Source: Malurus cyaneus samueli (Eukaryota > Chordata > Aves > Passeriformes > Maluridae). From it: a stretch of 64,000 nucleotides of DNA. How positions within the stretch are numbered: position 1 is the stretch's first letter; the number at the start of each line of letters is the position of its first letter. The DNA lies in the NCBI GenBank assembly GCA_009741485.1, contig CM019214.1, positions 21,350,267 through 21,414,266 of the forward strand, read 5' to 3'. The translations under genes and the position numbers were made by a program. Below, in pieces: positions 38,615 through 50,649 of the stretch. Under the pieces are notes generated by a model, which was not told the origin of the DNA, ran no database searches, and worked only from the letters and a program-made list of their open reading frames with translations.

Positions 38615-38667
38615 AATCATAGACTTGTACAATATCTCAAGTTGGAAAGGACTGTGAAGGCTGTTGA
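38615..38667 (-). mobile_element. CR1 or CR1-tailed SINE 3'-tip remnant
   Basis: The plus strand reads AATCATAGACTTGTACAATA, then TCTCAAGTTGGAAAGGACTG, the reverse complement of a CR1 3' end. Only about 50 bp remain, so a SINE with the same tail is equally possible. Confidence 0.65.
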
Positions 38668-41600
38668 TAGATTAATGCTTTAAAGAATGTGCTGTTCCAT
38701 CTGAAAGCTCTCTGAAGAGGAATTTTGGAAAGAAGATATATAAATTGAAGAAATTACTCTTTTCTTCTTTTACTCTGAATGATACATCTTGGTATAGAAC
38801 ATGAGGAAGACAGTATACATGTAAATATATTCTATAGAGCTCTGACACATTTATTTTTCATTTGAAACCTCACTTTCTTCTTTTTTTCCACACTACAAAC
38901 TTGAAAATCTTGACACACCATTATTATTGCAATCATCATCTATTATTTTTATAGTAGTACTGACTATATTCTTTCTGTGTATCTTTAACCTCCTGTAAAT
39001 TATTCTCACTGCTGCATAGATATCAATACTACTGGATACTTGTCATTGTGTAAAAACTCAAAGAAAATATTATGATATGATGATTTTAAAACATGATCTT
39101 AGCTAAAGATCAGATTTGTTTTCCTTTAGACCATTTTGGAAAAAATAATTCTTGATATAGTTAGTGTTATCGATTCTATTGAAATAAGTGCAGCTAACAT
39201 TTTCAAAAGCAAATTATCCAGAATATATTTTTTGCTGCTCGGAAATGTATTTTGAGAATTAATAGATAGTCATAAATTTCCAAACAAATATCAATATTTT
39301 TTTAAGTATTTAGTGCATTGAAAGAGGTGGTCATTCCCCAAAAAGACATTACAAAAATAGCAAAGCAGTCAGTCTTAGGATTAAATATTGGTCAGCAGGT
39401 TGAAAAACAGTGACCTATTCACTTGAAAACGCAACAAGCTTGATCTGGAAAGCACTTTGATTCTCTGCCATGCACAGCATAGATGCAGAGATTTAGTGGT
39501 CCCAGCCCCAAATTCATTTTTCCTTTGCATTTGCCTTTGTATTGGTAGGTGATGCTGATCAAGTTGCTGCATTTTTGGTGTCAGTTTAGTCTTTCTGCTC
39601 TCAGGACTTTTTTCAGTCTATAAGACGCTTGTGGCAAAATTCCTTTGGGGCCCTGACACTCTTGATTTTTTTTTAAATTTCATCTTTAGATACAATTAAA
39701 TGCTATGTTAGTTTTAACAAATGAAAATGAAACATGTTGGAGAATGGCAACAAGAAAGACAACGGGAGTGCTTCAATAAGTGATGAACCTAATGGGTTCA
39801 CCAAATCAACCAGTAGTAATTAGCCATGTCACATTTTCCATTATTATTTATACCATGGCTTTAAATGAGTTACATATTTGTTTTGCACTGTCAATACTGA
39901 AACCCTAATGAAACTTTATCTTTTTTTTGTCCAGTTCATATTAAAAACAGAACTAAAAAAAATATTGTTGCTCGTCATCTTTCCAGTGACCAAGAATACA
40001 TGATGGACAAGACAGTGAATTGTCATTATCAGACCATGGACTCTTGGTGTGTAATTGATTTTTTTTTTTTTTAATTCAATATTTTGCTGGATTTTCCTTT
40101 TCTTGTTGAATATTTTTATTGTTATCATTCCTATTATGAGGACAGAAAAGTAACAGATACATGAAAAAGCTGAAGTATTAGAAATGACTTCTCAGGTCCT
40201 AATGTTGACAGTGTCATACCACCCAAACCCACAAGACTGAAAGAAAATCTCAGCAATTGAGGCCTTTTTTCTGTCATCACAGGATGGAATTTAAGCTGTA
40301 AAGGTCCTCTGGTCTGTGTGCTTCTGTTGCCCCACATACTGCTAATTACAGGCCACACCCACAAACTAAAAAATTCATTGTAATATGCCAGATAAAGAGG
40401 AAAGGCAAGAACAAAGGCATTCTAACCATAACAGGGGGTTTATGTGAAAATTCTGGATGATGTGAAGATGTAGAAAATACCTCAGGGAAAAAAGGAGAAA
40501 AAAAATCCAAGCTCCAAAGATAACACCTTAGAAGAACAAGGATATCTCTAACTGCAGATGGTTTCCAGTCTTTCTGAGGAGAGTTAAAGAAAAATATTAA
40601 ATATTTCTAAGATATATTTTTAATTAAAATTAAAAAAATATTCTTGAATGAGGAAGATTATTTATTAAAGTTATGAAGTATGTGATCAATGCAGTAAGGG
40701 CAGTAGCACAAGCATATAAGGACAAAAACAATTGTATGTTCTTTCCATCCTGGATACAAATAATGTGTTGCGTTGGCTCCTGCTCAGGACCTCCCTTATA
40801 TATATGTACAGACTCTTTTATCTATGACTGTACTTTCATCTGTAAAAGAGCAAGAAAATTAAATAAAATAGCTAGACAGTGCAAAAATGTGAATTAAAAT
40901 CAAGTTTTGTTTTATGCATAATTTTGCAGCTAAAAAAAAATAGCTAAAGCATTTCAAAGTTGGTTATAATAAAACCTTTGTAGAAAATAAAACAAAATGG
41001 TAAGTAGCTGTATATCTAACTGTAGAGTGGCAGATTTACTTTTAATAATGCTATGTTAAGTTAATATTTTAAAAAAATTATTACACTGGAGTGTAAGAGA
41101 GAAAAGAACTCCTTATCTTCACTTTCCAGGAAGGAAAATTATGCGAGAAAGACCAACTGCCTTCTCTAAAAACATGCATAGAATTAAAACAGAGAACCAG
41201 AATATGTTTGAACAGAAGGTATACTTCTTTTCTTCAATTCTACTATAGGAAATAGATGCAGTTTCTTTTGATCCCCTAAATATTTTGCCTTGTATAGAGG
41301 GAATTATGAACATTGAATTTTTATGTTCACTTCCATAGGAAATGAAAGGAAAGCTGTCCTCAGAATTGTACTGATGATAACTATAATTGTCATTAAGAAT
41401 TCCAGTGGCCAGCATAATTTTTGTCTTTGGCATGGTCGAGGGTCTGACTTTGTTGGCTTTTCAGGTGACAATAGCTGATGTTAAGGATTCTAAATCATTG
41501 CAAAAAAAAAAAAATCATGTTGTCAATGGTGACTCATTTTGCTTCCTGGTTTGCCATAAGCACTAGTCTCCAAATTGTTCATGGAAGAGAAATGTCACTG

Positions 41601-44600
41601 CGTTTCAGCCCAGACTGGCCATGAGCCAGCTATATCCTGGCACAGTGAACCCAGCCATGGCATCAGCAGCCCAGTTCTATGTGAGGAAGCTGATAAACGT
41701 CTCTCAGGCAGGACACATGCTGAGCTCTCAGAAGGAGATGATGGGGAAACCTTTTACGGGTTTCAATCCCAGTCCAACAGACACTTCATCAATCTTCCTC
41801 TTACATCGGTGGAACACATTTACATTCAAATTTAATGGTATATTGAGGGTCCTTCTGCCTGTGTTCTGTACCAAACAGTGTCTGGAGCTTGAGCTGGGTT
41901 CCCACTAACAAATCTGAAATCCAGTTGGATGAATTATCTCATTTTCAGTACAATTCTACAGTGCTACCTGGTTCTTTTTCATGTCAAGGCATGGAAAAAG
42001 TGAATGGAAAGGCATGGAATTGAATTTCTATATGCAGGCAATATATAATGACTATGCATTCTCACATTCGTGAACAATTTGGATTAAATCACCTGTAAAG
42101 AGCTGTAATTTTCACAATAAAAAGTGGGTGATTTGTAAAATCATGGACTGCTTTTGTAAATTGAAATTTTAAAATTACTTTCAAGCCTGGTCTTTTTGGA
42201 GTGTTTCTATTTAATGAAACAACTGGTCTTCCAAGACCACCTAAGAAGAGCATGTAAATGAAATTACCACTTAATTGAAACCAAACACTCAACAAATAGT
42301 GCAAAGTTAAGAACACTCAATAAAACTGGAAAACTATATGTATTACAGTATTTTTCACTAAACTCTCTAGCTAGGAATTAACCTCCCAGCAGTACATTCT
42401 TGATACAGTCTGGCAGGTTTTCTTTTCACTTTTCATTTTTAATTTGACCTGAGTTTCTGGGCAACTTCAAGGCTTCAAGAATAGGTTTTCCCAGTCTAGT
42501 AGCCTTATTTGCTATGAGCAGATTTCTTTGTGGTGGCAGCTTTGGACATCATAGCCTCCAACAAGTACAGAAGAGGAAAATCAAAGGTATCTATGTGAAA
42601 AGCTGGTTTGTCAAAATGTTACATTCCAAACTGTACATATTTTCATCATGCCAGGATTTATTCAATGAACAAGGAAAATTACATTTGTTATATCTTGACA
42701 GGTCTAATTTGCATTTTGATTACCCCAACAGATAATACAAGTCTTTGTTGTTGCACATAAAGAAAAAGATGTCGGTCAAAGTATGGCTTGTCTTTTGGAA
42801 TAAAGTTTTAAGCACATCACTTAGCTTTTTTGACATCAACATTTTATCTTAATTAGGATGAAATGTCCTTATTCTGGATGCAGCTTCACACAGTAATGTG
42901 ACAATTTGCAGCAATTCTCAAAAGAAATGATATTATAACTGGAAAGATACAATTAGGACCTCATTTTCAGTGTAAACAAGAAAGCTAAAACATATCAAAA
43001 GTACTGCAAGAAAATAACTAGATAATAACTTGGATAATAATTAGACCATGTTTGAACCTGAATAGAAACCTCTACTGCACAGAGAGAAAAAGAAGGATGC
43101 AAGTATGTCTTTTTTACCGGTGTATATCAAGGATTGGTTTCCTCTTATTGTTTCCTCTTTATGTTATTTAAAATTTATATTTGGATTGTTCTTGTTACAT
43201 CTAGAAAATTGTTAAGTCATAACCCCTTTTTAACATTTTCCTTTTCTTATCTGTAAGTCATATGTTTAGAAGGCTAGGGTTGCACATATTTCTGCTTTAG
43301 TAATTAGCTCTTTATGGTCAATTTCTGCTTTGAGTTCCTCAGACAGAGGTTCAAATACAAGTTGATTATGCAGAATCATTCTGGAATTAGCAAGGCACTG
43401 ACTCCATGGGTGAAGATGTAATCCAGAGCTCCACCTGTTTTTGTGTTGTGGCAGACAGACAGAGAATAGTTAACTCCTTGTGTCAGATAGCTGCCTAATG
43501 GACGTCACCTCCAGACTAAGATCTTTCTGGAAGGACTTTGTAGCCAGACTCACACATCTCAAAAGACTGCAGAGATAATATAGTGGAACATGTGTGCTAC
43601 TGATTAGGATTTGATCCTAATTGCATTGAATGTATGAGACAGCCCATTTGTATTTTTCTCACAAACAACAACGGCAAAAGAAAATTTCGTATGTCTAGAA
43701 AGGTTTGCAGTCAAGGAAGAATAAATTAAAAGGATGGTTGCGAAAGTTCCCTTTCCATTATTGGCTTAGCAAACAATGTAAATTTGAAAGATTCAAAGAA
43801 TTGATCAAAGTTACATGATTTTGTATTTCCAGTCAGAAGCACTACACAAGAATGTGCTACTTCATTCAAACAAAAATTATTGCCTCTCGCTGAACCAGGG
43901 CTTATAGATTTGTTACAGCATGCAGTCCTTATCTCCCACAGCAAAGTAGCAAGGACAAGGGCTATTGGAATATCTGTGCTGGAGGGTCTGCGTATTCAGG
44001 CTCTGGTCTACCTTCAAAATCCTGGTAAAGTTATTTGAAATGCTAGGAAATTACTTTTTTATTGATATTGGTGAAATCACATATCCAAGGAAAATGAACC
44101 CTGAAATTGTCATAAATGAAATCAGTCTTTTTTCAGGGTTTGGTGGCCACATTCTCTTCATTTTCCCCAAGATTATATTAATCCAGAAATTGTTGTAGCA
44201 GCAGAAAATTGATCTACTTAGAGCTAAAAGTCTTTCTAAGAAGTTGCTCTCAATGCACAGTCACTGGCATACAAGTGTTCCTTTGTACTTGTTCTGAAAA
44301 TATTAGAGGCTATGTGCAATATAGAAAGATTACAGCATTCCTTTACGGAAATGCTCAAAGCTCAACCATGAGCTGTGTTTCTAATCCTAATGCACTGCCA
44401 GCACTACTACTTTAGATGTCTCTGTAATTGAATCAGGTTGAAACAGGGAATGATAGAGAAGAAATTATTTTGAGTTTATCACAAATCCTCATCTATAAAA
44501 GGCAAACAGTAGGATTCTTCCTATAAGGACATCAAGTCCCAACACCCTTGCAGTTTTGAAAATATAATTGCATTGCTGAAGGCTGGGTAGGTTTCTCAAC

Positions 44601-44826
44601 ACTTTTTTTGGACTCAGTGAGCAGAAAAAATCTTGAAATATCTAAACTACTTTTTATGATTTGAGAATTCTCTTTCTATGTCACCAACAGACAAGGAGAA
44701 TCTCAGAAAATATTTTAATTGCAGCAGGAAACCATTTTCAATTCAGCTGTTTACTACTGTAGACTATCATAAGGACTTTGTTACTTACTAAGGGTTTTAA
44801 ATTTGTTTAGATTTGTGAAATCATCT

Positions 44827-44900
44827 TTTTTTTTTTTCTCCGAATAAGAGAGAAAGAGAGAGGGAGAGAGCAAGAGGGAGAGAGATAAAGAAAGAAAAAA
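44827..44900. repeat. Poly(T) followed by a GA-rich purine tract
   Basis: A run of T is followed, after CTCCGAATAA, by about 55 bases of almost pure A and G (GAGAGAAAGAGAGAGGGAGA and similar). The asymmetric purine strand could adopt triplex-type structure. Confidence 0.85.
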
Positions 44901-45034
44901 ATGGGTAGTGTAATTTTTCACTTGGGGTATTGCAACTCATTTCGCAAAATTTAGCAAATGCATTGCATACTTGTCCTTATCATCTGTGATTGCTGTCTGT
45001 TATCAACCTCACATATTCCTCCACATCTTTGCAG

Positions 45035-45152
45035 AAGCAGTGAGAGGCTCCATGAGTTGAACATTCCAACAACCCGCCAACAACTGATTCACATGGACGA
45101 GACTTCGAAAGTGATGGGCCCAATTCTTTCTTATACATACATCCTTCTGTAA
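45035..45152 (+). other. Candidate terminal exon, identity unknown
   Basis: On the plus strand a pyrimidine-rich tract ending CCTCCACATCTTTGCAG (AG at 45033-45034) is followed by an open frame of 38 codons after one incoming base, then TAA at 45150-45152. An AATAAA lies at 45184-45189, about 30 bases after the stop. The peptide begins SSERLHELNIPTTRQQLIH. Acceptor, stop and polyadenylation signal are in the right order for a last exon, but each is common in AT-rich DNA. I cannot name the protein. Confidence 0.18.
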
Positions 45153-46218
45153 ACAATACATCAACTGAATTGAATAATAGTCAAATAAAAAAGTATTATT
45201 AAAAATAACCAAGATCCTCAAACCATTTCCTTTTTGGCATCAGTGATCAGAATTATTTATTACAAGTTTGAGCATTACCCACTAAACCATTTTATCACAA
45301 TATTTTTGGCACCTGTGACAGAAGTAGTCAGGCATTAAATGTGAAGCTTTCTTGCTGCTGTGCCTGGAGGTAACTAATCAATGTGGCAAAGATCTTCTGG
45401 GTGCATAAGATATATATCTCACCTTCCAGTGATTAGTTTGTCAAAGCCACAAGATCTATGAATACACTTATTTAATCTGTCAAAAGGATATAGTACCGCT
45501 TGAAAAGTCATCATCAAACCTGATGTAGCAGAAAATTTCAAACTATTGATTAGATTCAGGCATTCACTTTAATCTGAACATGTACTTTGGTTCATCAATA
45601 GGTCAAGTAGCTTATGAGAGCAACCCAATAACATTTGAATCTTGAGTCAGCAGTTAATACACCCTGAGTACTTCAAATTATTTTTTTTCCTGAGATTACT
45701 TTTAAAGAGAAAGGAGGTTTTGTGTAACTACAGAATAATAGACTGAAGTGGTATTCAGCTACAGCATCTCTCCTCTGGAGTGATGTGGGAGAGGTTAAAA
45801 CAAAACGGAGAGAAAGCAAATTAAAATGAGATTTATCTAAACTGTTGTCACTTGTATCAAGGGAAGGTTAAATAAAAAAATAATAAAAAAAAAAATTAGT
45901 GTTGGCTCCCTGAAACAGGAGCTATCTAAATAATACAATATTTTGTTCTGGAAGGATAAACACTTTGCCAATTGTGTTTCTAAATAATGAAATAATGTAC
46001 TTACTGTGTTCACTTTAGAAAATATTGAATAATTTATTATGCATGTCATGATCATATTATTGGATTGTCTGGACTTCTTGTTGATGTTATTCACAAGATT
46101 TTTAGCTCTTCGGTAAGATAAAATATTTTAGTGTGCACAATTTATTTTAATTTTACATTATGCAAAAGTATATTTTTTTGCATATAATATGTATTTTTAT
46201 GCTTTTGCATATTTCAGT

Positions 46219-46314
46219 GTCCTGGATTAGTGGAAGGTGACCCTGCCTGTGGTGGAGGAGCTGGAACTAGATGACCTTTAAGGTGCCTTCCAACCCAAAC
46301 CTTTCTATTTTTGT
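46219..46314 (+). mobile_element. CR1 LINE 3'-end fragment
   Basis: The sense CR1 tail reads GATTAGTGGAAGGTGACCC, TGGAACTAGATGACCTTTAA, GGTGCCTTCCAACCCAAACC and TTTCTATTTTT. Only the last 95 bp or so are present. Confidence 0.92.
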
Positions 46315-46404
46315 ATTACTATTGATAACAGACTCCTGAAAATTTTATTCCACAAATTTCCTCAGAATCAATCAAAAGGGAACCCATTTCCTTTATTTCC
46401 CCAC

Positions 46405-47259
46405 TGTTCTGGTTGTACTTGGTCCGATTTTTGGTGGTGGGGATGGGACCAAGAAGCCACAAAGATGGCTGCTGTGAGGAAGTTCTAGAAGCTTTCTCCT
46501 TCTTCTCCAGCAAAAGGAGCCCTACCCCCTGTGTTTTAGAGCCAATCCATTATGGCTCTGAGGTTGATGGACAGGCTGCCCATCAGGCCTGGGCCAATTG
46601 TACAGGTTGGTTATACCTCTGTGATGACGTATGTTCTTGTACTTAAGAAGAATTCAAAACAAGATAGAGGGTGGCTGCCATTTAGTTTTTTTTGGCTGTT
46701 AGTATTTAGTTTTAGTATCATGCACCCGGGAAAAACAGAGCAAGAGGGGGAGGAGATGTAAGAAGAAAAATGGAGACCCAAGATCACAGAAAGGAACAAG
46801 TGCTGTGCTGTTGCTGTGGTGCTCAGATACGGAGAAAACAAGTCGTTCTCGTAAGGACTCTTTCCACAATGACAGACTGTATAGAAAAGGAGACCGACCT
46901 TGTTCTGAGGAAAAAAACCTGGCCTTTGAGGACTGGACTGATCAGAAGCCAAAAAGGGGGAAGAGGTTGTATAAAATGAAAGGAAAGCAGGAAGCCAACA
47001 CTGGAGCTCATCTGCATTGATAGAGGGAGGAGGAGCCATTTGCTATACCTTGCATTTGTGAAGCAGCTTCCAGCAAAGCAGGTTGAGGCAGAACACTGTG
47101 GAAGCTGCTGGGGGCATTTTGGCACAGCCCCTCTGTGACGCAGCTTTTGCTTCTGTGAACGAACGTGGGATGAGCCACGTCCAGCCCAAGCCTATGCACA
47201 ACTCTGAAAGCCAAAGTAAAGGGTAGTGCGGTTCCCTATGTGTGTCCAAAGATCCCACA
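46405..47259 (+). mobile_element. Probable solo LTR of an endogenous retrovirus
   Basis: The segment is about 855 bp long, GC-richer than its flanks and starts TGTTCT and ends CCCACA, giving TGT...ACA ends. A TATAAAA box (46970-46976) lies about two-thirds along, and R/U5-like sequence follows. Just outside the right end, TGGTGACTCC resembles the TGG start of a primer-binding site. Frames of up to 142 codons on both strands show no retroviral protein motif. No target-site duplication was identified and I cannot name the family. A different border, or a non-LTR origin, remains possible. Confidence 0.45.
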
Positions 47260-47827
47260 GTCTGGTGACTCCCTCACAAAGGAGTCTGGCAGTTGTAATT
47301 TTGTGCCCTAGATGGATTGAAACAGACCTGTTTGCTTGTTTACTTTGGGCAGCAAATCCTTATAAAGCGGCTGTAGGCTAACCACTAAATAAACCACAGG
47401 CAGAGGTAGCTGTTTAGAGCAACATCTGCACTAGCATATGTCAGAAGGGCTTAAAAAGAGAATTTATTTCAGCATTTCACTTAGACTAATGATGCCAGCA
47501 AAGGGACATTGTTAAATAGAGAGAATATGGATTTTGGAGGCCATCAGTTTGAGAGAACTATCAGACTGAGAATCTAAACATATTTAGGTCAAGGTTGGAT
47601 TATAAATTCAGAAACTTCTTAATAGAGTATTTCCCTATTGATTCCTTGCCTTCTGACTCCTACTGAGTCTGCATCTGTTCCTTCTCTAAGTAGACAGAAT
47701 GTGGAATAGATGCAAATATGATGCAGTTTTTTGATTAAGTTCTTGGCTGTGTTTATCTGTTGGAAGCCGTACCATCAGGCAGTCAATTTAATCAAACAAT
47801 AATCTTCATTCAGTGGTGATCTCTTAC
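47260..47827. other. Non-coding DNA beside the probable LTR
   Basis: The first 40 bases contain the inverted motif GACTCC...GGAGTC, which might be internal ERV sequence. Beyond that nothing was recognised. Confidence 0.5.
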
Positions 47828-48062
47828 AAAAAATGTATCCATGGTGCCTGCTGTGTCCTGTATTTATTGAAGATGAATCTCTTCATGGGTTTTAACGCAA
47901 TTGCGTAAAATTGATAATCAAGAGGATTATTTGCAATAACATGCAGTACCACACAACTTTTTTGTCCTGTCCCAAGACAATACAGCTCTTCTTCAGGAAC
48001 AGTTGACATCCCTCTGGCACGGGCCAGATTATTATTCATTACATTTCTGACATTCCCCAAGG
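47828..48062 (-). other. Candidate 235-bp internal exon, identity unknown
   Basis: On the minus strand a tract ending GATTTTTTCATGCTTTTGCATAG (AG at 48064-48063; written here as two parts, GATTTTTTCATG and CTTTTGCATAG) precedes 235 open bases. They end at a strong GTAAGA donor (GT at 47827-47826), whose TAA supplies the only in-frame stop. Two incoming bases, 77 codons and two outgoing bases give an incoming phase of 1 and an outgoing phase of 2. The peptide includes ARARGMSTVPEEELYCLGTG, then VVLHVIANNPLDYQFYAIAL, with balanced composition and ordinary codons. No domain or homologue came to mind. This is the best-looking coding candidate in the window, but open frames of this length are frequent here. 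Confidence 0.32.
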
Positions 48063-48579
48063 CTATGCAAAAGCATGAAAAAATCAGCTCCTTTGCCAGT
48101 TCAGTGTTTTATTCTGAGCACTGGGATTTGATAGTCAAACCAACCTAAATTTCTTGGTTTAGATTCTTTGCTATGCACATGATTAAGTGTCGGGGAGGGA
48201 AGGAGACATTTCTGCTGTTCTCTTTCCACTAACAACTTCTCTAATCTTAGATAGCACAGTATTTTAATCCTCATAAATAATATATGCAAACTTATGCTAA
48301 AAAAAAAAAAAAGAAAAATTAGCTCTGTTGTTCACATTAGAGGTAAACAAATTTCTTTCCTCTTAAGAGCTAAGGATGAGGAGTGTGAATTCTAAAACAG
48401 GTGCTATTGTTATTTTGAGGGCTCCCATACTCTGGAATATCCTTCACCTTCTCTCCAGAAGCCACTACGCAGTGTGAAAGATTGACTTTGCACCTTCCTG
48501 AGGCAGAACAGGCCAAACCCATGTTTTGGACTCACTCTCTCTGCCCCATCAGGCAGGGCATATAGTTGCTAAACTTTTC
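48063..48579. other. Non-coding DNA before an old CR1
   Basis: A poly(A) run lies at about 48300-48312. The part after 48440 may be the decayed 3' end of the CR1 copy that becomes clear from 48580. Confidence 0.5.
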
Positions 48580-49330
48580 TTGAAAGCCTCTCATAAATGA
48601 GGTTCCACACTGTGCCCCAGGCAATCTATTCTGATATTTCCCTGGTGTTTTTCAAATGCTTTTACAGTCCATTGCTTTTTGTCCTATCTGCACTTATATA
48701 GACAAAAACTGTCAAATTGTTCAGCACATCTTGTACCTGAACTCCGCTGTCACATAACATATTGGTCTTTTCATCTTTAATTTAAACATTCCCATTTTGT
48801 TCAATCTTTCCTCTAGTAATTTTTTATAAACCTCTCTGGAGTCTCTCCAGTAGTTTCAGTAGGTTCTTGAAGGGCTGCCAAAAACTAGAGAAATACTTAG
48901 CAGAGGTCTTGTCAGTGCAGAGCAGAGCAGAAAGATCATTTGTCTGTATAATATCTGCACTTTTCAAAGGAGTGTGACATTGATGACTCATGTTCTTGTG
49001 ATCCACTGTAACCTGTAGGTCTTTTTCTAAAGGATTGACATCAGTACAGTTCAAGTTTCAGACCTGATTTTTTTCCCCAGTGTAACACATTTGACTGCAA
49101 AGCAATATATCCTTTGTAGTGAATTACATCTTTTCCACACTGATTTCCAAGATGATGTTAACTTCTGTGTACATATTCCTGGCAATTCTCCCAACCTTGG
49201 TATGATCCCCAGATTTAATAATAGCATTCTGTATCTGCTAGATTTTAATAAATTTAAGTGGACCAAATCCTGAAGAAACTGGGTTTGTATGCTCTCCAAT
49301 ATGCCAGTGAAAACATGCCCTCTGAGCATG
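48580..49330 (-). mobile_element. Old amniote-type CR1 (CR1/L3-like) LINE fragment
   Basis: The plus strand follows, in order, the reverse complement of CR1 elements known from turtles, crocodilians and old avian copies. It runs GTCCATTGCTTTTTGTCCTA, TTTTGTTCAATCTTTCCTC, CTCTGGAGTCTCTCCAG, GTCTTGTCAGTGCAGAGCAG and TTGATGACTCATGTTCTTG, then TGATCCACTGTAACCTGTAG, GTCTTTTTCTAAAGGATTGA and CCCAACCTTGGTATGATCCC. It is about 750 bp long, strongly diverged and has no intact reading frame. The wording is unlike the young avian CR1 copies elsewhere in the window. Confidence 0.8.
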
Positions 49331-49662
49331 TTTTTCCCTCTTTCACAAGGCTTCTTGGACTCTGATAGAATAAATATGATGGGTTCCGCCCTTCCCTTTC
49401 TTCCACTCAGGCCCCAGATAGCTGCTGTAGGAATCCGGTTTCACCAGGTTATTGACTAAACTATCTCCGGCAAGTGATAATTTTAATAACATTGAGAATA
49501 CAGCTCTCAGATAATTTAAAACTGGGGCTTTGTTATCTGCGTTACAATATTTAATTAGAAGAAATGCAGAAAAATATCTCTTTTAAAAAGTTGCTTTACC
49601 TAAGGGATAATAAATGTAATTTCCCTTTTTCTCAAGATCAGAGCAAAAAAAAAGTTGATATT

Positions 49663-49717
49663 TATAGAATCATAGAAAGGTTTAGGTTGGAAGGGACCTT
49701 AAAGATCATCTAGTTCC
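49663..49717 (-). mobile_element. CR1 3'-tip, young-looking
   Basis: The plus strand reads TATAGAATCATAGAAAGGTT, TAGGTTGGAAGGGACCTTAA and AGATCATCTAGTTCC, which is nearly the CR1 consensus, then stops. Only about 55 bp were inserted, an extreme 5' truncation. Confidence 0.9.
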
Positions 49718-49895
49718 TTGCAAACTTAAAAGTTAGTAATTTTGAGAACCATTCAAAATTTTCTTTGTTAACCAGAATTGTTGTAGAGCCAGGGATTTGT
49801 AGAATAAACAAATAATTACTCAGATAAGCTTAAAAACTGCAGTCCTATATTCATAGGGAGGAATTTAAAGTGTATTATCAATGCATATAATAATT

Positions 49896-50185
49896 GAATC
49901 ATAAAATAATTCAGGTTTCTTTGAATGTTGTCTGGGTCAATATGCTACTCAAGGGGTAACATGCAGACCGGGTTGCTCAGGGCATTGTCAGATCAAAGTT
50001 TGAATGTTTCTAAGGATAGAGATCCCACAACCTGCATGGGAATTTGTTGCAGGGTCTGATAACCCTCCCTATGAACACATTGAGTCCTGTATTGAGTCCC
50101 AGTTCACCTTATCACAGCTTGTGTTCATTGATTCCTGTATTTTCGCTTGTGTACCTCCAGGAAGCTTTTTGCTCCGTCATTGCTA
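49896..50185 (-). mobile_element. CR1 LINE 3' fragment, diverged
   Basis: The plus strand reads GAATCATAAAATAATTCAGG, then GGGTTGCTCAGGGCATTGTC, GGATAGAGATCCCACAACCT, GGGAATTTGTTGCAGGGTCT and TGTGTACCTCC. This corresponds to reverse-complement CR1 with a CR1-Y-like wording. It is separate from the short tip at 49663, so two independent insertions lie within about 500 bp. Confidence 0.82.
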
Positions 50186-50645
50186 AAGCAGAGCTCAAAA
50201 TTATTGGAGACAGCAATTGATGCCCCCCTTGCCTCCTTAGGACTTCTCTCAGCTTCTGCACCATGCAACTTTTCCCTTTCCATCACTCAGTGTGCTGCTT
50301 TGAAGGACTGATGGCTTTGTTCTGGGTCCCAGGGAAGCAAAAAGGGGGTTAGCAAAGCTGTTCTTCTGTGAAATCACAGCCACAGAACAGGGATATTTTC
50401 AGAGGAGACACTTGACTGAACCATAAATAAATATTTCAAGTCTATTTTTCTAGTTTTCTTGCAATTGTTAGCTTATACTGGCAGCTGTGTGTGGCTTTGC
50501 AACTCCTGAACAAGGACCAGAGTCTCAAAGCCTGGCTCCATGGGCCTGTTTTGCAGACTTGAGCAAGGCAAAGTCTCTGAGGGCTAAATCTGTTCCTAGC
50601 TCAGTACAATGTACAGAAGGGATTGCTGACCTAATAAGCTTGTGG
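50186..50645. other. Non-coding DNA
   Basis: Nothing recognised. GC content is slightly raised at 50470-50640 without a known repeat. Confidence 0.5.
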
Positions 50646-50649
50646 GTCA

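Larger units (their letters stand above)
38668..46218. other. Unique AT-rich non-coding DNA, 7.5 kb
   Basis: The longest repeat-poor interval. No known gene was recognised. A GC-richer patch at 41570-41910 has two overlapping plus-strand frames (86 and 95 codons) without motif or paired splice borders. A purine-rich tract (44846-44900) and one plus-strand terminal-exon-like segment (45035-45152) are listed separately. Confidence 0.55.

Noticed and set aside
41575..41908. Two overlapping plus-strand frames in a GC-richer patch as an exon
   Set aside because: The frames conflict, no clear splice borders frame either one, and no protein family was recognised.
46611..47125. 142- and 100-codon minus-strand frames near 47 kb as ERV proteins
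   Set aside because: No retroviral motif is visible. The frames lie inside the probable LTR, where coding sequence is not expected.
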